Source of the DNA: UBA4744 sp963723165
GTDB taxonomy: Bacteria; Actinomycetota; Acidimicrobiia; Spongiisociales; UBA4744
DNA length: 64,000 nt
Reading direction: 5' to 3'
Assembly (NCBI GenBank): GCA_963723165.1
Contig: CAVRPP010000015.1
Coordinates: 186,001 to 250,000 of the forward strand
The position numbers were made by a program, and so were the translations under genes. This document shows, piece by piece, positions 41,790 through 50,000 of this stretch. Position 1 is the first letter of the stretch. Each line of letters begins with the position of its first letter. The notes below the pieces were generated by a model. It was not told the DNA's origin. It saw nothing but the letters and a program-made list of their open reading frames with translations, and did not search any database.

Positions 41790-43424
41790 CTAGGTGCGTC
41801 TTCTCTGCTCGGCCCGCCGTTCCGACTCGAGACGCTCCAGATCAGGATCGCTGTAGTCGACAAACCTCATGGCGGCGGCAATCTGGCGGTGGCCGGCCAC
41901 CTCACCAATTTGACGGTGCATCTCCTGGCACACCTCCCGGTACCCGCGGTGTCCGGCCGGCTGGGTCCGGAGCTCGAGCAGGTGGAAAGCTTCGCGGGCG
42001 TTCATCTGCATGACGAACCTCACATTGAAGGCGAACGGCACCACATATTGCGCCACGTCGATGCCGAGTTCGGTCCGGACGTCTTCGTAGAAGACCTCCG
42101 CTCGCTCCATTGCCTCCTTCCAGGTGCCGACGAGGGACGGCTGTATTTCGGCGAGCTCGGACGGCACGTCGTAGCCGAGGCGAGTGGACAAGGGTTGCCA
42201 CTCGAGCGTGAGCATGCGGTGCCGTTGCAGGTCACGAAACGCTCCGTAGTCGCACAGAATGTCGAAACGGTATGAAGTTCTCTCCATGCCCCGCCCCGGT
42301 TTGTGGCGCCGGTTGAGGCGTTCCCCGACGTACGCCGCAATTACACGGGCCCGTTCGCCGCTCGACATCCGCCGGGCGATATCGGCCAACTGGCGGTCGG
42401 GGAGATCGCTGGCCGCATAGAGAGCTGCTGCCACGAGTTTCGTTTCGGCATCCGGGTCCCAGTCGGTCAGGGTTACCAGCGGGCGCGGCTCGGGATCAGA
42501 CGCCAATCCTGCGGCGATGTCGCGGATGTTCTCGAGGATCCCGGCCTGGTAGTTCGAGGCCAGTACACCTCGATCCTCCAAATCGACTCTACGCAGGAAT
42601 GAGGGAATCATGGTCCGGAGCTCTTCGAGCATCATGTCGCCGTACCGGCGCACCTCGTCCAGCGGGTGTGCCTGCATGCGGAGAAGCGCCATCTCGTATG
42701 CCTGCCCGCTGCCGTAGATGCCTACGTTGGAGAGAGTGGCGGCCGGAAGCAAGCCCCGGGCCGTATCGCAAGCTTTCGCCCGGATGGTCGACTTCCAGAC
42801 GAAGTTGGAGTCGCCTTCTTGTTTGGGGAACCGTTCCTCGAAGAACCGGGTCATGGTGGCGACCACCTGCGAGTAGGTCCCGAACAGCCGGTCCATGTAG
42901 TCGATGTACACCGGAGCGAGCGATGATCGGGCGATCTCGGGTGGCACCTGAAAGCGGAATCGTTCGCCCAGCTTCACGTCGTAGTAGATGTAGCGGGTGC
43001 TTTGCTCGAGGTATGAAGCAAGGCGTCCCCACTCGAGAACCTTGGTCAAGACGTTGGAGGCCTGTTCGACAGCCAGGTGCACTCCGCCCAACTGTGCGAC
43101 AGAGTCGTCGCCGTACTCAAAGAACACCCGGTCGTACAGCTGCTCGGCGCGCCGCAGGTTGACGGCCGGGTCGTCGCCGTCGAGGTGCGAAGCGATTGTT
43201 TCGACCCCGGTCTCCGGGTTGGCCATGAACTCATCGAGAAACAGGCGTCGAACTGATTTGGAACTGCGGCTGTAACGCGCGAACAGCGCGCCTTTGACGA
43301 CCTCCGGCAGGTTGATCAGCCCGAACACCGGCCGATCGACGTTGGTGAAGAAGCGGGTCAGGATGGCTGTCTCGGCAGGGGTGAACGGTTCTCGAAAATG
43401 CTCCACGGCCTCGTGATTGTACAA
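41790..43424 (-). CDS. thyX: ThyX-like protein with two tandem thymidylate-synthase folds
   Basis: About 544 residues, twice the normal ThyX length. Both halves look like ThyX domains. The first has EWGRLASYLEQSTRY (131-145, where RHRxxSYxxxSxRY is expected) and a downstream ARGLLPAAT...LLRMQAHPLDEVRRYGDMM. The second has RHRMLTLEWQPLSTR (401-415) and MNAREAFHLLELR. The canonical RHR-x7-S motif is imperfect in both (EWGR in the first, RHR-x9-S in the second). It may be a FAD-dependent thymidylate synthase variant or a relative with another role. TTG 43424 with GAGG 9 bases upstream is the likeliest start. Confidence 0.72.
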   Translation of the reverse strand: MYNHEAVEHFREPFTPAETAILTRFFTNVDRPVFGLINLPEVVKGALFARYSRSSKSVRRLFLDEFMANPETGVETIASHLDGDDPAVNLRRAEQLYDRVFFEYGDDSVAQLGGVHLAVEQASNVLTKVLEWGRLASYLEQSTRYIYYDVKLGERFRFQVPPEIARSSLAPVYIDYMDRLFGTYSQVVATMTRFFEERFPKQEGDSNFVWKSTIRAKACDTARGLLPAATLSNVGIYGSGQAYEMALLRMQAHPLDEVRRYGDMMLEELRTMIPSFLRRVDLEDRGVLASNYQAGILENIRDIAAGLASDPEPRPLVTLTDWDPDAETKLVAAALYAASDLPDRQLADIARRMSSGERARVIAAYVGERLNRRHKPGRGMERTSYRFDILCDYGAFRDLQRHRMLTLEWQPLSTRLGYDVPSELAEIQPSLVGTWKEAMERAEVFYEDVRTELGIDVAQYVVPFAFNVRFVMQMNAREAFHLLELRTQPAGHRGYREVCQEMHRQIGEVAGHRQIAAAMRFVDYSDPDLERLESERRAEQRRRT

Positions 43425-43458
43425 GCAGGGGAACCTCGAGGCGGTACGCTCCCGTTTG

Positions 43459-43761
43459 ATGAGTGTGATCTGGCTTCGAATCGTGGTCGGCGTGCTGTTG
43501 ATCGCCGTCGTAGTGGTATCGGTCGTCCCGTTGCTGGTCCTGCTCGACCTGGCATCAGGCGGGGGCGGATACGGGATGTGCCCGGACGGTCTCCAGGCGT
43601 GCAACATCCCCTACACGGCCTGGCTCGAACTGGCGACCGGTCTCGTCCTTCTCATCTTCGGTCTCATAGCCCTGTTGCGGCTCACCATGAAAGTCGTGCG
43701 GCGCGAGGAACGCCGTCACCAGGCGATCGAGAGAATCGGGTCGTTCAATGGGCCGGCGTGA
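43459..43761 (+). CDS. Small two-helix membrane protein
   Basis: A 100-residue protein with two hydrophobic helices (residues ~5-28 and ~52-72) around a Gly-rich loop containing two cysteines (MCPDGLQAC), then a basic C-terminal tail. The ATG at 43459 sits 35 bases from the divergent thyX-like start. No family is recognised. Its end overlaps the convergent EamA gene by 17 bases. Confidence 0.6.
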   Translation: MSVIWLRIVVGVLLIAVVVVSVVPLLVLLDLASGGGGYGMCPDGLQACNIPYTAWLELATGLVLLIFGLIALLRLTMKVVRREERRHQAIERIGSFNGPA

Positions 43762-44626
43762 CTGCCTCGGCTGCGGGTAGGGAATCCCGATCACCGGTGT
43801 TTGCCAGCACCAGGTAGATGCCTGCAAGGATCAAGGCCGCGCCGATCCAACCTCGCACATCGAGCCTCTCAGCGAGAATCCAGGCGGCGAAGGCTGCAGC
43901 GAACGCCGGCTCGAGGGCGAGGATGATGGCGGTGCGGGCGGGTCCGATCACCGTCTGAGACCACACCTGCAGCAAGAACGCGCCACCGCTCACCACCAAT
44001 CCCGTCATGAACAGTGAAGGGAGAACATCGCCTTCCGGTAGCGGGAACCCTTCAAAGAGAGCGGATCCTGCCAGTGCCAGCAACGCCGTGACCAGGAGTT
44101 GTATGGCGGTAAAAGGCACAACCGGGTGCCGGAAAGCCACACGGGCCAATACGACGATGTGGCCGGCAAAGGCAACGGCGCAGCCCACAGTCAGTACATC
44201 GCCCGCAGCGAAGGTGACTCCATCCCCGATCGTCAACAGTGCAAGTCCTGCAAATGCGGTAGCCGTTCCGGCGATGACGCCCAGGCCGACGCTGTGGCGG
44301 GCTACCACAGCGGCCAGCAGTGGGGTGAATACCACGTACAGGCCGGTGATCAGCCCCGAGTTGGACGCAGAGGTTTCGGCCAGGCCGGCCGTCTGGAGGG
44401 CAAAGCCGGCGAAGAGCAGCACTCCGGCAGCCAGGCCGTCGCCCCATATCGATCGGCCGCGGGGGATACCGAGGAGCAGCAGCGCCAAGGCGCCGATCAG
44501 GAAGCGCCAGCCCACGAAGGCCAGGGGAGGCAGCACCGCAACAGCCTCCTTCACCACGACGAACGTGGCGCCGAAGAGCAGAGCCGCAAGAGCCAGGGCG
44601 AGGTAGGCGATTGACGGGCGGCGCAT
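43745..44626 (-). CDS. EamA/DMT family transporter
   Basis: A 293-residue protein with ten predicted membrane helices in two repeats of five (EamA domains). Typical features are LLFGATFVVVKEAV in helix 1, FVGWRFLIGALALLLLG, and the second repeat ending with ALEPAFAAAFAAWILAERL and GAALILAGIYLVL. The DMT superfamily exports metabolites or drugs; the substrate is unknown. The ATG at 44626 is 10 bases from the stop of the thioesterase gene, so they are probably co-transcribed. Confidence 0.88.
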   Translation of the reverse strand: MRRPSIAYLALALAALLFGATFVVVKEAVAVLPPLAFVGWRFLIGALALLLLGIPRGRSIWGDGLAAGVLLFAGFALQTAGLAETSASNSGLITGLYVVFTPLLAAVVARHSVGLGVIAGTATAFAGLALLTIGDGVTFAAGDVLTVGCAVAFAGHIVVLARVAFRHPVVPFTAIQLLVTALLALAGSALFEGFPLPEGDVLPSLFMTGLVVSGGAFLLQVWSQTVIGPARTAIILALEPAFAAAFAAWILAERLDVRGWIGAALILAGIYLVLANTGDRDSLPAAEAVTPAH

Positions 44627-44636
44627 TCGCAGATGC

Positions 44637-45107
44637 TTACCCTGTGCCGGCGTGGTCGGCGAGCAGATCATCGACTGCGGCCGTGGCAACGTAAAGCCCG
44701 CGAGCCGTTACAGCAGGGCAGTCGTCGGCAAGCAATTCGCCCGACACCCGGAGGCGACGGCCCGTCACATCATCGACCCGGCCACGCACACAAAGGGGAC
44801 CATCGGTCGTCAGCGGCGCCCGATAGCGCAGGTCCAGGGTCGCGGTGACCGACATGAGCCCCAGGTCGAGGATGCCTGCCCAGGCGAGGATCTCGTCGAG
44901 GGCTGTGGCCGCTACTCCACCGTGAAGTGATCCAACGAACCCCCGATACTCGGGACGGGGCGTGAACCAGGCCTCGACGGTGCCATTGTCGAGCGAGAAG
45001 CGGTCCAGGTGGAGACCGATCGGGTTCTCCCGACCACACGCAAAACAACCGTCGTCGTAGTGCCGTCGGACCCGATCGACGAGGTCCGCGATATCTTCAG
45101 GGGGCAA
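44637..45107 (-). CDS. Hotdog-fold thioesterase
   Basis: A 156-residue PaaI/YbgC-like hotdog protein. The fold signature is GFVGSLHGGVAATALDEILAWAG, followed by TATLDLRYRAPL. Cysteines in DGCFACGRENPIGLH are a recurring feature of this subgroup. It probably hydrolyses an acyl-CoA; the substrate is unknown. TTG 45107 with GAGG 6 bases upstream gives the expected N-terminus and an 11-base overlap with xpt. Confidence 0.83.
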   Translation of the reverse strand: MPPEDIADLVDRVRRHYDDGCFACGRENPIGLHLDRFSLDNGTVEAWFTPRPEYRGFVGSLHGGVAATALDEILAWAGILDLGLMSVTATLDLRYRAPLTTDGPLCVRGRVDDVTGRRLRVSGELLADDCPAVTARGLYVATAAVDDLLADHAGTG

Positions 45108-45669
45108 GCCGGACCTCGCCGTTTGCCAATGACTCGATCTGCACCAGCGCCCACACCGGCCAACCGTGTGATTCGAGGCGTGCCCGGCCCTCGGTGAAGG
45201 CCTTCTCGATGACAAAGGCCGTACCCAATACCGTGCAGCCGGCTTCCTCGGCTATCTCTCCCAGCGCCTCGGCGGTCCGTCCTCCGGCCAGGAAGTCGTC
45301 GACGACGGCCACCCGGAGCCCGGCCTCGAGAACGTGCCGGGCGACTTCGACCCGGTATTCAGTGCCTTTGGTCGGCGAGACGACCTCCCGGGAAAATGTG
45401 TAGCGGGCACCGGGGCCGAGGTACTTCTTGGCGTAGACGATGGGGAGGTTCATTTCGATCCCGGCTGCCAGCGCCGGGGGAATCCCGCTGGCTTCAGCAG
45501 TGAGTAGCAGGTCCGGTTTCAGGGGACCCAGCAGCGTTGCCAACTGCCGTCCAACGTCGGCCATGAGCGCCGGCTCAACACGATGATTGAGAAATCGGTC
45601 CACCTTGAGGATGGGCCCTTCGACGGTTGCCAGAGATTCGATGGCGGTTCTTAGATCCACGGCTTTCAT
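45097..45669 (-). CDS. xpt: Xanthine phosphoribosyltransferase
   Basis: A 190-residue type I phosphoribosyltransferase of the Xpt family, which salvages xanthine to XMP. KVDRFLNHRVEPALMADVG is the Xpt N-terminal signature. The PRPP-binding loop is VAVVDDFLAGGRTAEAL. TAEASGIPPAL and YAKKYLGPG are also typical. ATG 45669 matches the family length (about 194). No purine riboswitch is evident; only about 85 bp separate it from the divergent nth start. Confidence 0.88.
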   Translation of the reverse strand: MKAVDLRTAIESLATVEGPILKVDRFLNHRVEPALMADVGRQLATLLGPLKPDLLLTAEASGIPPALAAGIEMNLPIVYAKKYLGPGARYTFSREVVSPTKGTEYRVEVARHVLEAGLRVAVVDDFLAGGRTAEALGEIAEEAGCTVLGTAFVIEKAFTEGRARLESHGWPVWALVQIESLANGEVRLAP

Positions 45670-45753
45670 CGTAACCGGCCACGGCGTGTGGTCCACTACC
45701 GCCCGGTAGAGGACAGCCGGGTCGCCCCGGCAGCCCGCACTACCATCGCCATC

Positions 45754-46440
45754 ATGACCCAACCTCGACTCAGGGCCGACGGGACCCGTCCGACTTCGGC
45801 GCAACGGGGCCACGCTCGCCGGATCTGGAACCGGCTCGCGCACCGGTATCCGGTCATTGCCACGGCGCTCGATTACGCCGATCCCTGGCAGCTCCTGGTG
45901 GCGACCGTGATGTCGGCCCAGACTACGGATGAGAATGTCAACCGGGCCACGCCGGGGTTGTTCCTCCGGTTTCCAACGCCGGCTGCCCTCGCTCAGGCAA
46001 ACCCGGCAGACGTCGAGAAGCTCATATTCTCGACGGGTTTCTATCGGCAGAAGACGAAGTCAATCATCGAGCTGTCGGGCGACTTGATCGAACATTTCGA
46101 CGGAATCGTCCCGGATACGATTGGGGAACTGGTCAGACTTCGGGGCGTAGGTCGTAAGACGGCCAGCGTCGTCCTGGCCGAGGCCTTTGGTCGACCGGCC
46201 ATCGCAGTCGACACGCATGTTCGGCGCCTCTCCAATCGTCTGGGCCTTTCGGTCGCCTTCGACCCCGAGAAGATCGAGATCGACCTCCGGGCGCTGTTTC
46301 CCAGCACCACCTGGGGAGGTTTGTCGATGCGCCTCATCCAGTTCGGCCGGGATGTGTGTGTTGCGCGGACCCCCCGGTGTTTCGACTGCGACCTCGTCGA
46401 CTTGTGCCCGTTTCCGGACAAGACTTCACCTCTCACGTGA
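45754..46440 (+). CDS. nth: Endonuclease III (DNA glycosylase/AP lyase)
   Basis: A 228-residue base-excision repair enzyme removing oxidised pyrimidines. The helix-hairpin-helix LRGVGRKTASVVL contains the catalytic lysine. The catalytic aspartate is in IAVDTHVRRLSNRLG. The C-terminal iron-sulphur cluster ligands are spaced C-x6-C-x2-C-x5-C. All key residues are present. ATG 45754 gives the usual N-terminal length. A MATE transporter gene follows 9 bases later. Confidence 0.95.
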   Translation: MTQPRLRADGTRPTSAQRGHARRIWNRLAHRYPVIATALDYADPWQLLVATVMSAQTTDENVNRATPGLFLRFPTPAALAQANPADVEKLIFSTGFYRQKTKSIIELSGDLIEHFDGIVPDTIGELVRLRGVGRKTASVVLAEAFGRPAIAVDTHVRRLSNRLGLSVAFDPEKIEIDLRALFPSTTWGGLSMRLIQFGRDVCVARTPRCFDCDLVDLCPFPDKTSPLT

Positions 46441-46449
46441 CCATCGGCG

Positions 46450-47760
46450 ATGCCGGGTAGATCGCACGATCGCCAGATCCTGCGGCTGGCAATACCAGCC
46501 CTCGGCGCCCTTGCCGCCGACCCGCTCGTCTCGCTGGTGGACACGGCGTTCGTAGGTCGTTTGGGATCGACCGAGCTGGGAGCTCTGGGAGTCAACGCGG
46601 CGATCTTTGCCGTGGCCTTTGCCCTCTTCAACTTCCTTGCATACGGCACCACGCCCCTGGTTGCCGCCGCCTGGGGACGCGGAGACCGGGAGGCCGCCGG
46701 CCGGGTGATTACCCAGGCGATCGGGCTGGCCATCGTCATCGGTGCTTTGGCCACCGTGTTCCTCGAGTTGATGTGGCAGCCGCTTCTGACGGTTATGCAA
46801 GCCGGACCCGATTTGCAGAGCCCGGCCGGCGACTATCTGCGAATCAGGGCCCTCGCCGCGCCGGCGGTCCTGCTGGTGACCGTTGGCCATGGTGCCTACC
46901 GGGGTATGCAGGACACGCGCACTCCGTTAGTCGTGACGATCGGGCTCAACGCAGTCAATCTCGTCGGCGATCCGCTGCTCATCTTCGTTGCCGGGTGGGG
47001 CCTGCAGGGGGCAGCTGTGGCAACGGTTGTTGCCCAGTGGTTGGGAGCCGTCGCCTTCCTCATTCTGTTGAACAAGCGCCGCCGCCGGCTGGGTGTTTCG
47101 GTGCACGTTCCCCGGCCGTCTGAGTTTCGGCAGCTGCTGACGGTCGGAACTGAGCTGATCGCCCGCACTGGCGGTCTGCTGGTCGTATTCACCTTCGCAA
47201 CCGCCGTTGCCGCCAGGGCAGGCACCGCCACGGTGGCTGCTCATCAGATCGCCGCCCAGGTGTGGCTCTTTCTGGCACTGGTCCTCGATTCGCTGGCCAT
47301 CGCCGGACAAGCGCTGGTCGGCCGTTACCTCGGTAGCGGAGATGTCACAAGTGCTCGCGCTGCTTCGAACCGGATGCTGCAATGGGGGTTCGGGCTGGGA
47401 GCAGTTCTTGGGGTTGCCTTCTGGCTGCTCACCCCAATTCTCCCGAAGGCCTTTACCGATGATGCCGAGATTGTGTCCCTGGTGGTCGGAGTCATGCCAT
47501 TTGTTGCAGTGCTACAACCGATCGGCGCCCTCGTTTTCGTCTGGGACGGCATATTCATGGGAGCCCGGGAATTTCGATTCCTGATGGTTTCAACCCTGGT
47601 CGCGGCTGCAGCGGCGGCCCTGGTCCTTGTCCTCACGGTCGTGAAGGATTGGGGGCTCACCGGGGTCTGGTGGGGGATCACAACGCTCATTCTCGGCCGC
47701 TTGATGCTGCTGGCGGGGCGCTACAGAACCGTGCTGGTTGACTCGAGATCGAGCACCTGA
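46450..47760 (+). CDS. MATE family efflux transporter (DinF-like)
   Basis: A 436-residue protein with twelve predicted membrane helices. The N-terminal repeat begins LAIPALGALAADPLVSLVDTAFVGRLG, characteristic of the DinF subgroup, and GMQDTRTPL and AAHQIAAQVWLF follow. These carriers use H+ or Na+ gradients to export drugs or metabolites. It lies directly after nth and overlaps the convergent MFS gene by 40 bases. Confidence 0.9.
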   Translation: MPGRSHDRQILRLAIPALGALAADPLVSLVDTAFVGRLGSTELGALGVNAAIFAVAFALFNFLAYGTTPLVAAAWGRGDREAAGRVITQAIGLAIVIGALATVFLELMWQPLLTVMQAGPDLQSPAGDYLRIRALAAPAVLLVTVGHGAYRGMQDTRTPLVVTIGLNAVNLVGDPLLIFVAGWGLQGAAVATVVAQWLGAVAFLILLNKRRRRLGVSVHVPRPSEFRQLLTVGTELIARTGGLLVVFTFATAVAARAGTATVAAHQIAAQVWLFLALVLDSLAIAGQALVGRYLGSGDVTSARAASNRMLQWGFGLGAVLGVAFWLLTPILPKAFTDDAEIVSLVVGVMPFVAVLQPIGALVFVWDGIFMGAREFRFLMVSTLVAAAAAALVLVLTVVKDWGLTGVWWGITTLILGRLMLLAGRYRTVLVDSRSST

Positions 47761-48956
47761 CCGCGTGTCTCCGGCAACAGAAGAATCAGCATCGTGGACA
47801 GAAGCATGCCGCCACCCAAGTAGGTCACGGTCATGCTGAGTCCGATCTCGTCGATGGCCAGACGGCCAACGGCCAGTCCGACAATCGATCCGATAACTCC
47901 GGCCGTGTTCAGCCAGACGACCGCGGTCGCCCGGATAGACGTGGGGAACAACTCGTTGCGGTGGGCTCCCAGGGCCGGAACGGCGGCAAACGAACCCAGG
48001 CTCGAAATGGCCACCGTGGCGATGATCAATGGCAGCGAGTCCAACCAATAGAGACCGAGTCCGCCTGCCAGAGACAAGGTGAAACCAAGCATGGTGGTCG
48101 GCCGCCGTCCCCAGGTATCCGCCAGACGGCCACCGAGAAGGAACCCGATACCTCCGGCGGTTCCTCCGATCAACATCACCGCCACGGCAGTGGTGGTGTC
48201 AATGTCCAACTCGTTCACCAATCGTTCAAGGGCGAACGTCAAGCTGACGGCCGAGAACGCCGCGGCCAGCAGAGCGACGAGAGCGAACACCCAGAATCTG
48301 GTGAAATGGGCGCCGCCCCAGGCGGTAAAGAGGTTGCCCTTCTTCGATGAGTCGTGGAACGCCCGGCTCTCGTTGAGCCGCGTATACAAGAGGGGGAGGA
48401 ACACGACACCGACGGCGGTAGCGGCGAACAGATACCGCCAGGCTTCCCGTCCGCCCTCTGCGATCGGTAGCGCAAACAAGGCCGTGCCGGCCCCAAAGCT
48501 GGCCGCTCCGCCATAGATGGCGATGCCGTATGCACGAATGCTCGGGGCCAGTTCCTCCGCTAGATAGACCAGCGCCAGGACCCCGACGGCGGTAGCCGTC
48601 ATCCTGACGATCCCCTGGAGGGCGGTGTACATCGTGGGGTTCGGAGCGAAGGCAGTAGCAACGTTCGCCACAACCAGGATCGTGAAAGCACTCAGAAACG
48701 GTCCGCGCCGCCCCCGCCGGTCCCCGTAGAACGAAAACGCCAGAGCCAGAACTGAGCCGATTCTCGTTATGGCGAGGATCTGGCTCATTTCGCCCGCAGT
48801 CACGCCGAGGGACAAGCGGGCAAACGGGAGCGTGTTGGTCGCCTGGGCTTGTGCGAATCCCTGCACGTACGCGGCCACTGCCATCAGCAGCACGATCTTG
48901 CGGTCGCGAGGGGCGAATCGATCGGGGGGGCGAAGAAATCTGGGAAGGAGAGCCAC
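47721..48956 (-). CDS. MFS transporter
   Basis: A 411-residue protein with twelve predicted membrane helices. The loop between helices 2 and 3 has DRRGRRGPF, and the later GRLADTWGRRPT and LPETRGQVLDLE resemble sugar/metabolite:H+ symporters. The GTG at 48956 is chosen because GGAAGG lies 8 bases upstream; a GTG at 48980 is possible. The substrate is unknown. Its last 40 bases overlap the MATE gene end. Confidence 0.87.
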   Translation of the reverse strand: MALLPRFLRPPDRFAPRDRKIVLLMAVAAYVQGFAQAQATNTLPFARLSLGVTAGEMSQILAITRIGSVLALAFSFYGDRRGRRGPFLSAFTILVVANVATAFAPNPTMYTALQGIVRMTATAVGVLALVYLAEELAPSIRAYGIAIYGGAASFGAGTALFALPIAEGGREAWRYLFAATAVGVVFLPLLYTRLNESRAFHDSSKKGNLFTAWGGAHFTRFWVFALVALLAAAFSAVSLTFALERLVNELDIDTTTAVAVMLIGGTAGGIGFLLGGRLADTWGRRPTTMLGFTLSLAGGLGLYWLDSLPLIIATVAISSLGSFAAVPALGAHRNELFPTSIRATAVVWLNTAGVIGSIVGLAVGRLAIDEIGLSMTVTYLGGGMLLSTMLILLLPETRGQVLDLESTSTVL

Positions 48957-49245
48957 GGTTATGACCTTCCGCAGCCGCACCGGATGAGTGACCCACGCCC
49001 GGCGGCAACGCAGGCGCGGGCACGAAACTCATTCGGGGATGACATCGGCGATGAGGTTAGCCGGGCGAGTTCGCCGCGCCCCGGTCGCAGGCAGTCGATC
49101 ACCCGGGAGCCCGCCGCTTCAGTGCCGACCATGATCGTCACGCTCCGTGTCTGACCACCGGGTTGTTTCGAAAACCGTAACCGGGAGAGTTCGGACTTTG
49201 AACCGGCAACCTGGGAACATGTACCCATCCACCGGAGATGGAGTC
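48957..49245. other. Divergent intergenic region between MFS transporter and ccdA
   Basis: About 290 bp must hold promoters for the MFS gene and for the ccdA-trpE unit. I see no gene, no convincing -35/-10 pair and no Trp-rich leader peptide or T-box in it. Confidence 0.5.
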
Positions 49246-49998
49246 ATGGCGGACGTCGGCATAGGTGCAGCCTTTTTGTTCGGGATCATTTCCTTTGTTT
49301 CGCCCTGTGTGCTGCCCTTGCTGCCGGGCTACCTGAGCCTGATGTCGGGGTACTCGGTCAGCGACCTCGAAGCCGGAACCGCCTCAACCGCCCGGATGGC
49401 CAAAACCACCGGCCTCTTTGTGCTGGGTTTCACCGTGGTGTTCGTACTTCTCGGGGCGGCGGCAACCTCGCTCGGGCAGGTCGTGAGCCGCTACCAGTTC
49501 ATCGCCACGCGAGTGGCCGGGTGGCTGGTCATTGCGTTCGGCGCCTTGATCGTCTTTTCGGCCGTGAGCAACAGCCCGGTCCTGGCAGGTCTCATGAGAG
49601 AAAGGCGGATGGAAGTCCGCCCGTCCCGACTGGGCGCCTGGGCGCCGATCGTCATGGGCCTGGCGTTTGGTTTCGCCTGGACGCCGTGCATCGGGCCCGT
49701 TCTGGCCGCCATTCTTCTCACCGCATCAGTACAGGAGACTGTTGGTCAAGGGATGCTCCTATTGTTCGCCTACGCCCTCGGGTTGGGGGTCCCCTTTGTG
49801 CTCTCCGGACTCGGGATGACCAAGATGCTCGGAGCAGTCCGGTTCCTGCGGAAATACTTGCGGCCGATCAACGTTGCTTCGGGCTTGCTGCTTGCCGCTT
49901 TCGGCGTTCTGATGATCACCGGAAACCTCGCCCGGCTCTCGGGTTGGTTCCAGGAACTGTTCACCACGATCGGGTTGGACCGACTCGCTGAGATTTAG
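49246..49998 (+). CDS. ccdA: Cytochrome c biogenesis protein CcdA (thiol-disulphide membrane carrier)
   Basis: A 250-residue protein with six or seven membrane helices. The redox pair is seen in FVSPCVLPLLPGYLS near residue 22 and in FAWTPCIGPVLAAILL near residue 150. CcdA passes electrons from cytoplasmic thioredoxin to extracytoplasmic thiol proteins. Its usual partners (ResB/ResC or a thioredoxin) are not next to it. ATG 49246 has CGGAG 8 bases upstream. Its stop lies only 2 bases before trpE. Confidence 0.9.
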   Translation: MADVGIGAAFLFGIISFVSPCVLPLLPGYLSLMSGYSVSDLEAGTASTARMAKTTGLFVLGFTVVFVLLGAAATSLGQVVSRYQFIATRVAGWLVIAFGALIVFSAVSNSPVLAGLMRERRMEVRPSRLGAWAPIVMGLAFGFAWTPCIGPVLAAILLTASVQETVGQGMLLLFAYALGLGVPFVLSGLGMTKMLGAVRFLRKYLRPINVASGLLLAAFGVLMITGNLARLSGWFQELFTTIGLDRLAEI

Positions 49999-50000
49999 CG

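Noticed and set aside
45670..45753. Purine riboswitch upstream of xpt
   Set aside because: The gap to the divergent nth gene is only about 85 bp and lacks any three-way junction core.
48957..49245. Trp attenuator or T-box before the ccdA-trpE unit
   Set aside because: No run of Trp codons, no terminator hairpin with T-tract, and no GGTGG-ACCGCG bulge were found.
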